A stretch of 64,000 nucleotides of DNA. Origin: Yoonia sp. GTDB taxonomy: Bacteria > Pseudomonadota > Alphaproteobacteria > Rhodobacterales > Rhodobacteraceae. The notes under the pieces were generated by a model that was not told the DNA's origin, did no database searches, and saw only the letters and a list, made by a program, of their open reading frames with translations. The stretch spans positions 1 to 64,000 of the forward strand of contig NZ_JAFMHJ010000001.1 in the NCBI RefSeq assembly GCF_017854565.1. The letters are read 5' to 3'. The position numbers and the translations under genes are program-made. Below, in pieces: positions 43,909 through 51,948 of this stretch. Numbering within the stretch: the first letter of the stretch is position 1; every line of letters begins with the position of its first letter.

Positions 43909-44396
43909 AACTCTACGGGATTGTTGGATATAAGAATGCAGGCAAAACCGGCCTGATGGAACGGCTGGTGACCGAAATCACCGGACGCGGGTTTTCAGTT
44001 TCCACGCTGAAGCACGCCCATCACGCCTTTGACATTGATCAGCCCGGCAAGGATAGCCACCGTCACCGCGTCGCCGGGGCACATCAGGTGCTGCTGGCAT
44101 CGGGCGCGCGCTGGGCGCTGATGACCGAACTGCGCGACACCGCTGAACCCCCGCTGGACGACCTGCTTGGCCGACTGGACCCCGTCGATCTGGTGCTGGT
44201 CGAAGGCTATAAACGCGACGGCCACGCCAAGGTTGAGGCCTACCGCGCCGTAACGGGGAACCCGCTGATCGCGCGCGATGATATCACGATTCGCGCCGTG
44301 GCCAGCGACACGCCGATGGACATGGACCGTCCGGTTTTCGATCTCGATAACACAGCAGCCATCGCCGATTTTATCCTGTCAGAGGTTGGCCTGTGA
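43905..44396 (+). CDS. mobB: Molybdopterin-guanine dinucleotide adaptor MobB
   Basis: A 163-residue GTP-binding protein that works with MobA. The P-loop GYKNAGKTGLMERL near residue 6, the KHAHHAFDID stretch near residue 39, and the Walker-B-like VLVEGYKRD near residue 103 are visible. GTG start overlapping the mobA stop. The stop overlaps the next gene (GTGA). Confidence 0.92.
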   Translation: MKLYGIVGYKNAGKTGLMERLVTEITGRGFSVSTLKHAHHAFDIDQPGKDSHRHRVAGAHQVLLASGARWALMTELRDTAEPPLDDLLGRLDPVDLVLVEGYKRDGHAKVEAYRAVTGNPLIARDDITIRAVASDTPMDMDRPVFDLDNTAAIADFILSEVGL

Positions 44397-46489
44397 AATT
44401 CGACACATTCCTCATGGTCGATTGGTCCGGCGGGAATGACCGGGGGCCAACCCCCAAGAAAGATGCGATCTGGGCCTGTGCCGCGCGCGCAGGTCAGGCC
44501 GATGAACCCGTGTATTTGCGCAATCGGCAGATCGCCGAAGACTGGATCACGCGGTTCCTGACGGACGAACGCCGCGCCGGGCACCGGGTGATGGCAGGGT
44601 TCGATTTTGCCTTTGGATACCCGGCGGGTTTCGGGCAAACGCTGATCGGTACTGACGATCCTTTTGCGATTTGGGACTGGTTCGAGGCGCACGTGAACGA
44701 CGGCCTGGACAGCAACAACCGCTTTGATCTGGCGGGTGAAATCAACGCAATGTTTCCCGGTGTCGGCCCATTTTGGTTCAACGGGTTGCAGCGCGACATC
44801 GCCCATTTGCCACGCAAAGGTCTGGACCGCCGCGACCATGGCATGGCAGAAAAACGCATGGCCGAGGTGCAGGCAAAAGGGGCCTTTGCGGTGTGGCAAC
44901 TGGCCGGGGCGGGTGCCGTCGGATCACAGGTTATCATGGGCCTGCCGATGCTGGCCCGGTTGCGGCGGCGTTTCGCGGATGAACTGCGCGTCTGGCCTTT
45001 CGAGTCACCGGACGCCCCGATTGCGATCGTTGAAATCTGGCCATCGCTGATTGCCAAAGCCGTCGACGCCACCAAACCTGCGACGCACATCAAAGACGCC
45101 CATCAGGTCTTGCTGCTGGCGCGGACGCTCTCGGTGATACCCGCCGACACGCTGCGCAGCCTGCTTGATGTACCCCCAAACCCCGAGGGATCAATTCTGG
45201 GGCTTGGTCAGCAAGCTATGCTGTTACAGGCCGCAATCGGCCATCCACCGCCGCTGCGCAACGATTGTTTTGCCATGCCACGGGGCGCCCACTGGACGCC
45301 AGTGGACAGCGCCTTGGCCCACCTCAAACAGCACCTCAGCGCTGTGACCGCAATCGAAACGGTTGCGATTGCACAGGCGGCCGGTCGGTTTCTGGCGGCC
45401 GATGTCACCGCCCACCGGTCACACCCACCTGCGCCGAATTCAGCCGTGGATGGTTACGGCTTTGCCGGTCCCGCGCCCGAAGGTGTTAACACCATGCCGC
45501 TGATATCGGGGCGCGCAGCGGCGGGGCAACCCTATCCCGGCCCTATACCGAACGGGCACGCAATCCGCATTTTGACGGGGGCCAACCTGCCGACAGGCGT
45601 CGATACCGTCGTGCTTCAGGAAGACGTCACAGCCACAGCAACCCATATCGCCTTTCACGGCCCGCTCAGACAAGGCGCCAACGCGCGCAAGGCGGGCGAG
45701 GACATGACAAAAGATCAGGTGATCATGCATGCACAACGCCGCCTGACCCCCGCTGATCTGGCGAGCATCACAGCGACCGGCGTCGGGCGCGTGCAGGTCC
45801 ATCGTCTGCTGCGTGTCGGCATCATGTCCACCGGAGACGAGTTGCGCGACGCCGGGCAGACGGCAGACGCTGGCCACATCTATGACGCCAACCGCCCAAT
45901 GCTTTGCGCCGTCGCTGCTGCGTGGGGCTACGACGTCGTGGATCTTGGCCGTGCGCCCGATGATCGCCCTGTCGTTCGTACGATGCTGACCGCCGCTGCA
46001 CAGCATTGCGATGTGATCATCACGTCGGGCGGCGCATCTGCCGGTGACGAAGACCATATGTCAGCACTATTGCACGATACCGGGTCTCTGGCCCTGTGGC
46101 GGATTGCGATGAAACCGGGTCGGCCCTTGGCCCTCGGGCTTTGGAACGATACCCCCGTCCTTGGGCTGCCGGGCAATCCGGTGGCTGCAATGGTGTGCGC
46201 ATTGATCTTTGCGCGGCCCGCGTTGCGTATTCTGGCAGGCGGTGCATGGCAAACACCGCAGGCATTCACCGTCCCTGCCGCCTTTTCAAAGTCCAAAAAG
46301 GCAGGTCGTCGCGAATACCTGCGTGCACGGCTGAAAGATGGGCAAGCCACCATCTTTGCCTCCGAAGGGTCAGGGCGGGTGTCGGGACTAAGCTGGGCCA
46401 CCGGACTGGTCGAACTTGGCGACGATGCACAATCCATCGGCCCCGGTGATCCGGTCCGCTTTATCCCGTTTGGCAGTTTCGACATATGA
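44393..46489 (+). CDS. moeA: MoeA-type molybdotransferase fused to an N-terminal DUF429-like domain
   Basis: A 698-residue protein made of two parts. Residues about 1-285 resemble a DUF429 RNase H-like fold: VDWSGG near residue 8, AGFDFAFGYPAGF near residue 66, IVEIWPSLIAKAVDA near residue 208, and IKDAHQVLLLARTL near residue 230, the spots where acidic residues usually lie. Residues about 302-698 form MoeA, with PNSAVDGYGFAG, TGANLPTGVDTVVLQEDV, GIMSTGDELRDAG, TSGGASAGDEDHMSA and GLPGNPVAAM. MoeA inserts molybdate into adenylated molybdopterin. GTG start overlapping mobB. Function of the first part is unknown. Confidence 0.9.
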   Translation: MKFDTFLMVDWSGGNDRGPTPKKDAIWACAARAGQADEPVYLRNRQIAEDWITRFLTDERRAGHRVMAGFDFAFGYPAGFGQTLIGTDDPFAIWDWFEAHVNDGLDSNNRFDLAGEINAMFPGVGPFWFNGLQRDIAHLPRKGLDRRDHGMAEKRMAEVQAKGAFAVWQLAGAGAVGSQVIMGLPMLARLRRRFADELRVWPFESPDAPIAIVEIWPSLIAKAVDATKPATHIKDAHQVLLLARTLSVIPADTLRSLLDVPPNPEGSILGLGQQAMLLQAAIGHPPPLRNDCFAMPRGAHWTPVDSALAHLKQHLSAVTAIETVAIAQAAGRFLAADVTAHRSHPPAPNSAVDGYGFAGPAPEGVNTMPLISGRAAAGQPYPGPIPNGHAIRILTGANLPTGVDTVVLQEDVTATATHIAFHGPLRQGANARKAGEDMTKDQVIMHAQRRLTPADLASITATGVGRVQVHRLLRVGIMSTGDELRDAGQTADAGHIYDANRPMLCAVAAAWGYDVVDLGRAPDDRPVVRTMLTAAAQHCDVIITSGGASAGDEDHMSALLHDTGSLALWRIAMKPGRPLALGLWNDTPVLGLPGNPVAAMVCALIFARPALRILAGGAWQTPQAFTVPAAFSKSKKAGRREYLRARLKDGQATIFASEGSGRVSGLSWATGLVELGDDAQSIGPGDPVRFIPFGSFDI

Positions 46490-47064
46490 AAATCACCATA
46501 GGCATCCCCGAGGCCAACCGGGCCGAGGCCGCCGCCCTGTATTGGGAGGCATTCGGCGAAAAGCTTGGCTTTGTTCTGGGTCCAAAGTACCGCGCGCTGG
46601 TCTTTGTCACCCGCGTGCTCCGATCCGATCATGGGATCTGCGCCCATGACGACCAAGGGCGGCTGCTGGGCGTTGCAGGGTTCAAGACCATGCATGGCGC
46701 GCTTGTCGGTGGCAGCTTTCGTGACATGCAGCACGTTTTTGGCTGGGTCGGCGCGACAATCCGCGTGCTTTTGCTGGCCGCGCTGGAACGCGATACCGAC
46801 AACGAGCGCTTTTTGATGGATGGGATTTTTGTGGCACAGGAGGCCCGCGGACAGGGCGTTGGCACCGCGCTGCTTCATGCCGTCGCCGCCGAAGCAAAGC
46901 GGCGCGGCTACCGGCAGGTTCGGCTTGACGTCATCGACACGAACCCGCGTGCCCGCGCATTATATCTGCACGAAGGCTTTACCGAGGTCGATACACATTC
47001 AATCGGGATTCTGCGGCACATCTTTGGGTTCAGTGCCGCAACAACGATGGTCCGCGACGTTTAG
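46486..47064 (+). CDS. GNAT family N-acetyltransferase
   Basis: A 192-residue acetyltransferase. The acetyl-CoA motif is FVAQEARGQGVGTALLHAVA near residue 110, followed by RLDVIDTNPRARALYLHEGF near residue 145. The start overlaps the MoeA-fusion stop, making it the last gene of the fdhD-mob-moe operon. Substrate unknown. It converges on mbfA with a four-base stop overlap (TTAG). Confidence 0.88.
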   Translation: MKITIGIPEANRAEAAALYWEAFGEKLGFVLGPKYRALVFVTRVLRSDHGICAHDDQGRLLGVAGFKTMHGALVGGSFRDMQHVFGWVGATIRVLLLAALERDTDNERFLMDGIFVAQEARGQGVGTALLHAVAAEAKRRGYRQVRLDVIDTNPRARALYLHEGFTEVDTHSIGILRHIFGFSAATTMVRDV

Positions 47065-48038
47065 CCTGACCCGATAATCGCACCCGCCGCAAAGACCAAT
47101 GCGCCCCCCAGCACGACCTGAAAAGCCGCGCGCAGGAATGGCGTTTGCATGTACCGATTCTGAATCCACGCGATGGCCCAGAGTTCGACAAAAACAACAA
47201 CCAGCGCGATGGCCGTCGCCGTCCAGAAATCCGGGATCAAATAGGGCAGCGCATGCCCCAACCCGCCAAGCGTCGTCATCACGCCCGCAGCGATACCACG
47301 CTTGAGCGGCGAGCCCCGGCCCGAGATCTGCCCGTCATCCGACGCAGCCTCGGTAAATCCCATTGAAATACCGGCACCCACCGACGCGGCAAGGCCCACC
47401 AGAAACGTCGTCCATGTGTCCTGCGTGGCAAATGCCACGGCAAAAATCGGCGCGAGTGTGGAAACAGAGCCATCCATCAGCCCCGCCAGCCCCGGCTGCA
47501 CCCACGTCAGGATAAATTGCCGGTGGGCCGCGCTTTCCTCATGTGATCGTTCGTCAGGGCTTAGGTGTTCATCGCTCAGAGCATCGGCTTTTTCGGAATG
47601 CGCGGCCTCGGCAGCGGCCAGATCGCCCAAGAGCCTGCGGGTCGCGGCGTCCGTTGTTTTCGCCGCAGCCGCCTCATAGAAACGCTGTGCGTCTCTCTCC
47701 ATTTGCGCCGCCTCGTCCCTGATCCGTTCCAGACCAAGGTTTTCGATCAACCAGACCGGGCGACGGGCATAAAAGCCCGACACATGCTCGCGCCGAATAA
47801 GCGGAATAACATTACCAAACCGGGCGGTATGCAGGTCAATCAATCGGCGACGATGTTCATCCTCTTCCCCCGCCATTCCATCAAATACCGCAGCCGACGC
47901 GCCATAGTCAGCGCGCAATCTTTCAGCATAGGACCTATATATGCGGGCGTCGTCCTCTTCAGATGAAATCGCGAGCGCCAGAATTTCCTGCTCTGACAAG
48001 TCTTTGAATCTACGACGGCTGGCAATGCCCGGGATCAT
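47061..48038 (-). CDS. mbfA: Membrane-bound ferritin-like iron/manganese exporter MbfA
   Basis: A 325-residue fusion. Residues about 10-160 form a ferritin-like helical domain with metal-binding ExxH spots: SSEEDDARIYRSY near residue 25, AGEEDEHRRRLIDLH near residue 56, and AAEAAHSEKADAL near residue 146. Residues about 175-325 form a Ccc1/VIT1-type transporter with GLMDGSVSTLAPIFAVAFA near residue 188 and several helices. MbfA exports iron in Agrobacterium and Bradyrhizobium and is repressed by Irr. An Irr-type box lies just upstream. AGGAG precedes ATG 48038. Confidence 0.92.
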   Translation of the reverse strand: MIPGIASRRRFKDLSEQEILALAISSEEDDARIYRSYAERLRADYGASAAVFDGMAGEEDEHRRRLIDLHTARFGNVIPLIRREHVSGFYARRPVWLIENLGLERIRDEAAQMERDAQRFYEAAAAKTTDAATRRLLGDLAAAEAAHSEKADALSDEHLSPDERSHEESAAHRQFILTWVQPGLAGLMDGSVSTLAPIFAVAFATQDTWTTFLVGLAASVGAGISMGFTEAASDDGQISGRGSPLKRGIAAGVMTTLGGLGHALPYLIPDFWTATAIALVVVFVELWAIAWIQNRYMQTPFLRAAFQVVLGGALVFAAGAIIGSG

Positions 48039-48052
48039 GGCGAACTCCTATC

Positions 48053-48067
48053 TTAGAATTATTCTAA
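48053..48067 (-). promoter_or_regulatory. Irr-type iron control element (ICE) box before mbfA
   Basis: TTAGAA-TTA-TTCTAA, a perfect 6-base inverted repeat with a 3-base spacer, centred about 22 bases before the mbfA start. It matches the recalled ICE motif TTxAGAAnnnTTCTxAA bound by Irr in alphaproteobacteria. Binding by Irr in this organism is inference. Confidence 0.65.
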
Positions 48068-48135
48068 ATTAGTCGATTCTACGGCAAGGGCAAGCTGGAA
48101 AAGTGAACAGATCGGTGTATTTCCCGCTTCACAAA

Positions 48136-48153
48136 CTAAACTGTTCAGTTTAG
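48136..48153 (+). promoter_or_regulatory. 18-base palindrome, candidate TetR operator 1
   Basis: CTAAACTG-TT-CAGTTTAG is an exact inverted repeat with two central bases, 28-45 bases before the ATG of a small secreted protein. The related sequence at 48419-48433 lies before the TetR gene. Confidence 0.55.
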
Positions 48154-48180
48154 AAATGAGGCAAATCAAAGGAACCCACC

Positions 48181-48420
48181 ATGAACCGCATATTTCTTGC
48201 CCTCATCGCCGCATCTACCATAAGCATCGCCGCCCCGGTATCTGCCATGCCGGTTGCAGTTGACTTTCCGGTCCTCACTTATCCCACGCATCCAACCCCC
48301 GGCGCCACGAAAAGCAGCGCCCGCCTGACGATGTTGAATGGCACCCTATGCACCACCGGCGACCGTAAAAAGAGTTGCGGCGCAGGTCCAGCCACCGTGC
48401 AATGTCCTTGCCCGAAGTGA
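48181..48420 (+). CDS. Small secreted protein with C-terminal Cys residues
   Basis: A 79-residue protein. The signal peptide is MNRIFLALIAASTISIAAPV, with a probable cleavage after SAM near residue 23. The mature part holds four Cys (at TLCTT, KSCGA, VQCPCPK), ending in CPCPK; the pattern is consistent with two disulfides or metal binding. AAAGGA lies about nine bases before the ATG. It is the first gene downstream of operator 1 and the TetR gene follows 40 bases later. Function unknown. Confidence 0.7.
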   Translation: MNRIFLALIAASTISIAAPVSAMPVAVDFPVLTYPTHPTPGATKSSARLTMLNGTLCTTGDRKKSCGAGPATVQCPCPK

Positions 48421-48433
48421 ACTGCTCGGTTTA
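48419..48433 (+). promoter_or_regulatory. Candidate TetR operator 2
   Basis: GAACTGCTCGGTTTA matches the centre of operator 1 (AAACTGTTCAGTTTA) at 12 of 15 positions, and lies 28-42 bases before the TetR start. It overlaps the stop codon of the small secreted protein gene. An autoregulatory site is likely. Confidence 0.5.
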
Positions 48434-48460
48434 TGGTGCGGGTCCATAGCGAGGGACACG

Positions 48461-49084
48461 ATGCCAGACGGCACAATAGAACCGAAAAAAGGCCGCAAGT
48501 TTGATCAGGTACTGGAAGGTGCCAGACAAGTGTTCCTATCCGACGGCTTTGAGGGCGCGAGCGTTGATGACATTGCGCGTGCCGCGGGTGTGTCCAAGGC
48601 TACGCTATACAGCTACTTCCCCGACAAACGCTTTCTTTTCATGCAGGTGGCCAAGACAGAATGCTGCCGTCAGGCCGATACGGCAATCGAATCCATCGAC
48701 ATGAACGCGCCGGTGCAAAAGGTACTTTGCAATATTGCCGGACAGATGGTCGATTTCATCACATCGCAATTCGGCAAGCAGATTTTCCGAATCTGCGTCG
48801 GTGAAAGCGACCGTTTCCCCGAATTAGGGCGCGAGTTCTACGAAAGCGGGCCAATGCTGATCCGTGATCGGCTGGTCGAATACTTTGACAAGGCCATCGC
48901 ACGCGGCGAATTGCAGATCGACGACCGTACCTTGGCCGCCGACCAGTTTCACGAGTTGTGCAAGGCAGACCTGTTTCCGCGCATGGTCTTCAACATGGCC
49001 GATGAATTCACCGATGCTGAAAAACTGCGGGTGGTGAACGGGGCCGTGGATATGTTCATGGCGCGCTACGGGGTCAAGGCCTAA
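48461..49084 (+). CDS. TetR/AcrR-family transcriptional regulator
   Basis: A 207-residue repressor-type protein. The N-terminal helix-turn-helix is GASVDDIARAAGVSKATLYSYFPDKRFLF (residues about 33-61). The C-terminal ligand-binding part is helical with several Cys (TECCRQ near residue 68, FRICVGE near 110, LCKAD near 168). The family is the type with FxxxxxERFPELGREFYE near residue 118. Two candidate operators are upstream. ATG 48461 is chosen because the longer version would overlap operator 2. Confidence 0.9.
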   Translation: MPDGTIEPKKGRKFDQVLEGARQVFLSDGFEGASVDDIARAAGVSKATLYSYFPDKRFLFMQVAKTECCRQADTAIESIDMNAPVQKVLCNIAGQMVDFITSQFGKQIFRICVGESDRFPELGREFYESGPMLIRDRLVEYFDKAIARGELQIDDRTLAADQFHELCKADLFPRMVFNMADEFTDAEKLRVVNGAVDMFMARYGVKA

Positions 49085-49827
49085 TCCAGCCTGCGGACCT
49101 CATGATGGTTGCCCGGTCCCTTACGCAGTTCGAACCGCCCTGTCTTGGCCAACAAATCGCTTAGTTTCGGACTGCCGTAGGTGCGGGAATCGAAATCGGG
49201 GTTGGCACGGGTGATATATTGACCCAACTGCCCAAGCGAGAACCACTCTCCCTCGCGGTCGATACTTTCCATTGCCTTTATCACCAGTGGGATCACTTTC
49301 GTGGTCGGCAGCCGCGTGCCCGTCGCAGTGATCGGGGCGGTCTGCGGGCTCTTGTCGGGCTTGACCGCGCCATTGGGTTCCTTGTCCTGCCCGACGATAT
49401 TTTCGATCAGGATGAACCTGTTGCAAACATTGCGCAGGCTGACGGGCGCCTTGGCTTCGCCGATGCCAATCACCTCGACGCCATTTTCACGCAGCCGATT
49501 GGCCAGCGCCGTAAAGTCGCTGTCAGAGCTGACAAGGACAAAGCCGTCAAACCGACCCGTGTGCAAGATATCCATGGCATCTATCACCAGTCCGATGTCG
49601 CTCGCGTTCTTGCCCTTGGTGTTGGCGGTTTCCTGATTGGCGACCAGCCCCAGTTCCACGACTTCCTTTTTCCAGTTACCCAATGCCGGGCTTGACCAGT
49701 CGCCATAGACACGGCGCAGGGCAGGTTCGCCGTAGGTCGTGATTTCGCGCAGAATGGCGGCTGCGTATTTCGCCGGGATGTTGTCGGCGTCAATCAAAAC
49801 CGCCAGTAGTTTTTGTTCCCTTGGCAT
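49081..49827 (-). CDS. NYN-domain protein with C-terminal OST-HTH/LOTUS domain
   Basis: A 248-residue protein. The NYN (PIN-like) nuclease fold is visible as AVLIDADNIPAKY near residue 9, KGKNASDIGLVIDAMDIL near residue 69, and VLVSSDSDFTALANRLRENG near residue 97, with Asp residues at the expected metal positions. The C-terminal third (about 170-248) has LGQLGQYITRANPDFDSRTYG, which resembles an OST-HTH/LOTUS RNA-binding domain. It is probably an RNA-processing enzyme. AAAGGA precedes ATG 49827. Its stop overlaps the TetR stop (CTAA). Confidence 0.85.
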   Translation of the reverse strand: MPREQKLLAVLIDADNIPAKYAAAILREITTYGEPALRRVYGDWSSPALGNWKKEVVELGLVANQETANTKGKNASDIGLVIDAMDILHTGRFDGFVLVSSDSDFTALANRLRENGVEVIGIGEAKAPVSLRNVCNRFILIENIVGQDKEPNGAVKPDKSPQTAPITATGTRLPTTKVIPLVIKAMESIDREGEWFSLGQLGQYITRANPDFDSRTYGSPKLSDLLAKTGRFELRKGPGNHHEVRRLD

Positions 49828-49867
49828 TGCCTTGTCCTTTCGGGCCACCACAAGGCCCTGTAAATTG

Positions 49868-49896
49868 AAAAAGGCCCGGATCAGTGCCGGGCCTTT
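49868..49896 (-). terminator. Rho-independent terminator of the alcohol dehydrogenase gene
   Basis: AAAGGCCCGG and CCGGGCCTTT form a perfect ten-base stem around a seven-base loop, starting 20 bases after the frmA stop. On the minus strand it runs into TTTTT. It is the only classical intrinsic terminator found in the window. The NYN gene begins beyond it. Confidence 0.85.
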
Positions 49897-49915
49897 GTCG
49901 GGTCAGCGTTCCAGT

Positions 49916-51028
49916 CTAGAATTCAACGACAGCGCGGATCGATTCACCTGCGTGCATCAGATCAAAGCCTTTGTTGATATCTTCCAGTTTCAGCTTGTGC
50001 GTAATCATCGGGTCGATCTCGATCTTGCCCTGCATGTACCAGTCCACGATCTTGGGCACATCCGTGCGGCCACGCGCCCCGCCAAATGCCGTGCCGCGCC
50101 AACTGCGCCCGGTGACAAGCTGGAATGGCCGCGTGCTGATCTCTGCTCCGGCGGGGGCCACGCCGATAATGATGCTTTCGCCCCAACCTTTGTGCGCCGC
50201 TTCCAGTGCCGTGCGCATGACATTCACGTTGCCCGTTGCGTCAAATGTGTAATCCGCACCGCCACCGGTTAAAGCCACCAGATGCGCAACCAGATCACCC
50301 GTCACTTCGGATGGGTTCACAAAGTCAGTCATACCAAAGCGCGTTGCCATCTTGATCTTGCCGGGGTTCAGGTCAACGCCGACAATTTGATCCGCACCGG
50401 CAAGCCGCAGACCCTGAATCACATTCAAGCCAATGCCGCCCAGACCAAACACGATCGCACGGCTGCCAATTTCGACCTTGGCGGTATTGATCACCGCACC
50501 AATACCGGTTGTGACGCCGCAGCCAATATAGCAAATCTTGTCGAATGGCGCGTCATCGCGGACCTTGGCCAGCGCGATTTCGGGCAAAACGGTATGGTTG
50601 GCGAATGTCGAACAGCCCATGTAGTGCAGGATCTGCGTGCCATCGAGCATGGAAAACCGGCTGGTCCCATCAGGCATCACACCCGCACCCTGCGTCGTGC
50701 GTATCGCCTGACACAGGTTGGTCTTTGGGTTCAGACAATATTCGCAGGTGCGACATTCCGGCGTATAAAGCGGGATCACGTGATCGCCGGGTTTCAGGCT
50801 GGTCACGCCAGCCCCGACCTCCAGCACAATACCTGCACCTTCATGGCCCAGAATGGCCGGAAACATCCCTTCCGGGTCGTCACCCGACCGGGTGAATTCG
50901 TCCGTGTGGCAAATGCCTGTCGCTTTGATTTCGACCAAAACCTCGCCCGCTTTAGGGCCTTCAAGGTTCACTTCCATCACCTCAAGTGGCTGGCCGGCTG
51001 CCATCGCTACCGCTGCACGCGTCCGCAT
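49916..51028 (-). CDS. frmA: S-(hydroxymethyl)glutathione dehydrogenase / class III alcohol dehydrogenase
   Basis: A 370-residue zinc- and NAD-dependent enzyme that oxidises S-hydroxymethylglutathione (from formaldehyde) to S-formylglutathione. Catalytic-zinc features are GICHTDEF near residue 36 and GHEGAGIVLEVG near residue 57. The structural-zinc loop ECRTCEYCLNPKTNLC is near residue 86. The NAD motif GLGGIGLNVIQG is near residue 190. AGGAGA before ATG 51028 favours that start over the ATG two codons upstream. The next enzyme of the pathway, S-formylglutathione hydrolase, is at 63272-64000. Confidence 0.95.
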   Translation of the reverse strand: MRTRAAVAMAAGQPLEVMEVNLEGPKAGEVLVEIKATGICHTDEFTRSGDDPEGMFPAILGHEGAGIVLEVGAGVTSLKPGDHVIPLYTPECRTCEYCLNPKTNLCQAIRTTQGAGVMPDGTSRFSMLDGTQILHYMGCSTFANHTVLPEIALAKVRDDAPFDKICYIGCGVTTGIGAVINTAKVEIGSRAIVFGLGGIGLNVIQGLRLAGADQIVGVDLNPGKIKMATRFGMTDFVNPSEVTGDLVAHLVALTGGGADYTFDATGNVNVMRTALEAAHKGWGESIIIGVAPAGAEISTRPFQLVTGRSWRGTAFGGARGRTDVPKIVDWYMQGKIEIDPMITHKLKLEDINKGFDLMHAGESIRAVVEF

Positions 51029-51138
51029 GTTCATCTCTCCTATTGCTTGGGGCAAAGATCAGCTAAAGATGGCGGGAATTCAACCGTTCACTCTCGACCG
51101 GCTTGCAAAATCAGCGCGCTGACCGGAAAGATAAGCCG

Positions 51139-51402
51139 ATGAAACATCTGACAATCCTTTTTCTGCTCGCTGCATGTGCCGCGCCACCACCAGCGCTACC
51201 GCCACAAATGCAGGACAGCTGCGGCGCAAACGAACACGCCACCCTGATAGGTCAGGACGTCACAGCGCTGGAAAAGGTGCTGATTTTGGGCATGGTCCGC
51301 ATCATCCGACCCAACGATGTCGTCACACAAGATGACAGGCCACGCCGCATCAACTTTGCCATCCGCACAGATGAAAAAATCAGTGCGATCACCTGTGGCT
51401 AG
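51139..51402 (+). CDS. I78-family peptidase inhibitor, lipoprotein
   Basis: An 87-residue protein. The lipobox LLAAC gives a lipidated Cys near residue 13. The I78 hallmark is DSCGANEHATLIGQDVTAL near residue 27, and a second Cys ends the protein (ITCG). I78 members inhibit serine proteases such as the type secreted by fungi. Start ATG 51139 gives the clean lipoprotein signal. It is alone in its operon. Confidence 0.85.
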   Translation: MKHLTILFLLAACAAPPPALPPQMQDSCGANEHATLIGQDVTALEKVLILGMVRIIRPNDVVTQDDRPRRINFAIRTDEKISAITCG

Positions 51403-51422
51403 TTTTTTGGAATTCAGAAGGT

Positions 51423-51467
51423 CCCGGTGTCGCGAACTAGGTGGGGGCTATTGGCCGCGGCACCGGG
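51423..51467 (+). other. Strong hairpin in the gap after the I78 inhibitor gene
   Basis: CCCGGTGTCGCG and CGCGGCACCGGG form a twelve-base stem (one G-T pair), extendable by one pair, around a 21-base loop. No T-tract follows, so it is not a classical terminator. It begins 21 bases after the I78 stop codon. A structured RNA element or a Rho-linked hairpin is possible. Confidence 0.4.
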
Positions 51468-51612
51468 ATGAACTTCTTCATGGCTCCAACTTGCCGCTCG
51501 CTTGTGTTCCCAATTGGTAAAGCCTGCGACCTTACCGTGATTATTTCGCGGCATAATAAAGGCACTTTTTAACAGTGCTTGATTTTCAGGGCATTTGGCG
51601 CAACCGTGGCGT
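51468..51612 (+). other. A/T-rich intergenic stretch before the DUF2794 gene
   Basis: The region contains a small inverted repeat (GCACT...AGTGC at 51563-51579) followed by TTGATTTT. It may hold a weak terminator or the promoter of the DUF2794 gene. No gene was seen. Confidence 0.4.
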
Positions 51613-51948
51613 ATGACAGTTCTTCCGCCGTCCAATTTCCACGCCGACACTCGGGTCGCCTTTCACCGAACCGAGCTTGGTGTGATCCTTGGTCTTTATG
51701 GGCGTATGGTGGCGGCGGGCGAGTGGCGTGATTACGGTATCTCCTGCCTCCGCGATGCGGCCATATTTTCCATCTTTCGGCGCACGGCTGAAAATCCTCT
51801 CTATCGCGTTGAAAAACGCCCCAAGCTGCGCATGAAGCAAGGGCAATATGCGGTGGTCGCCATAGATGGACAGGTCCTCAAGCGCGGAAACGACCTGACG
51901 CAGGTTTTGCGCGTCTTGGAACGCAAACTGATCCGCTCGGTCGATTAA
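51613..51948 (+). CDS. DUF2794 protein
   Basis: A 111-residue protein of the alphaproteobacterial DUF2794 family, usually about 110 residues. The typical blocks are VAFHRTELGVILGLYGRMVAAGEWRDY near residue 15, FSIFRRTAENPLYRVEKRP near residue 54, and QGQYAVVAIDGQVLKRG near residue 77. Function unknown. It converges on the NlpC gene with a 4-base stop overlap (TTAA). Confidence 0.9.
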   Translation: MTVLPPSNFHADTRVAFHRTELGVILGLYGRMVAAGEWRDYGISCLRDAAIFSIFRRTAENPLYRVEKRPKLRMKQGQYAVVAIDGQVLKRGNDLTQVLRVLERKLIRSVD

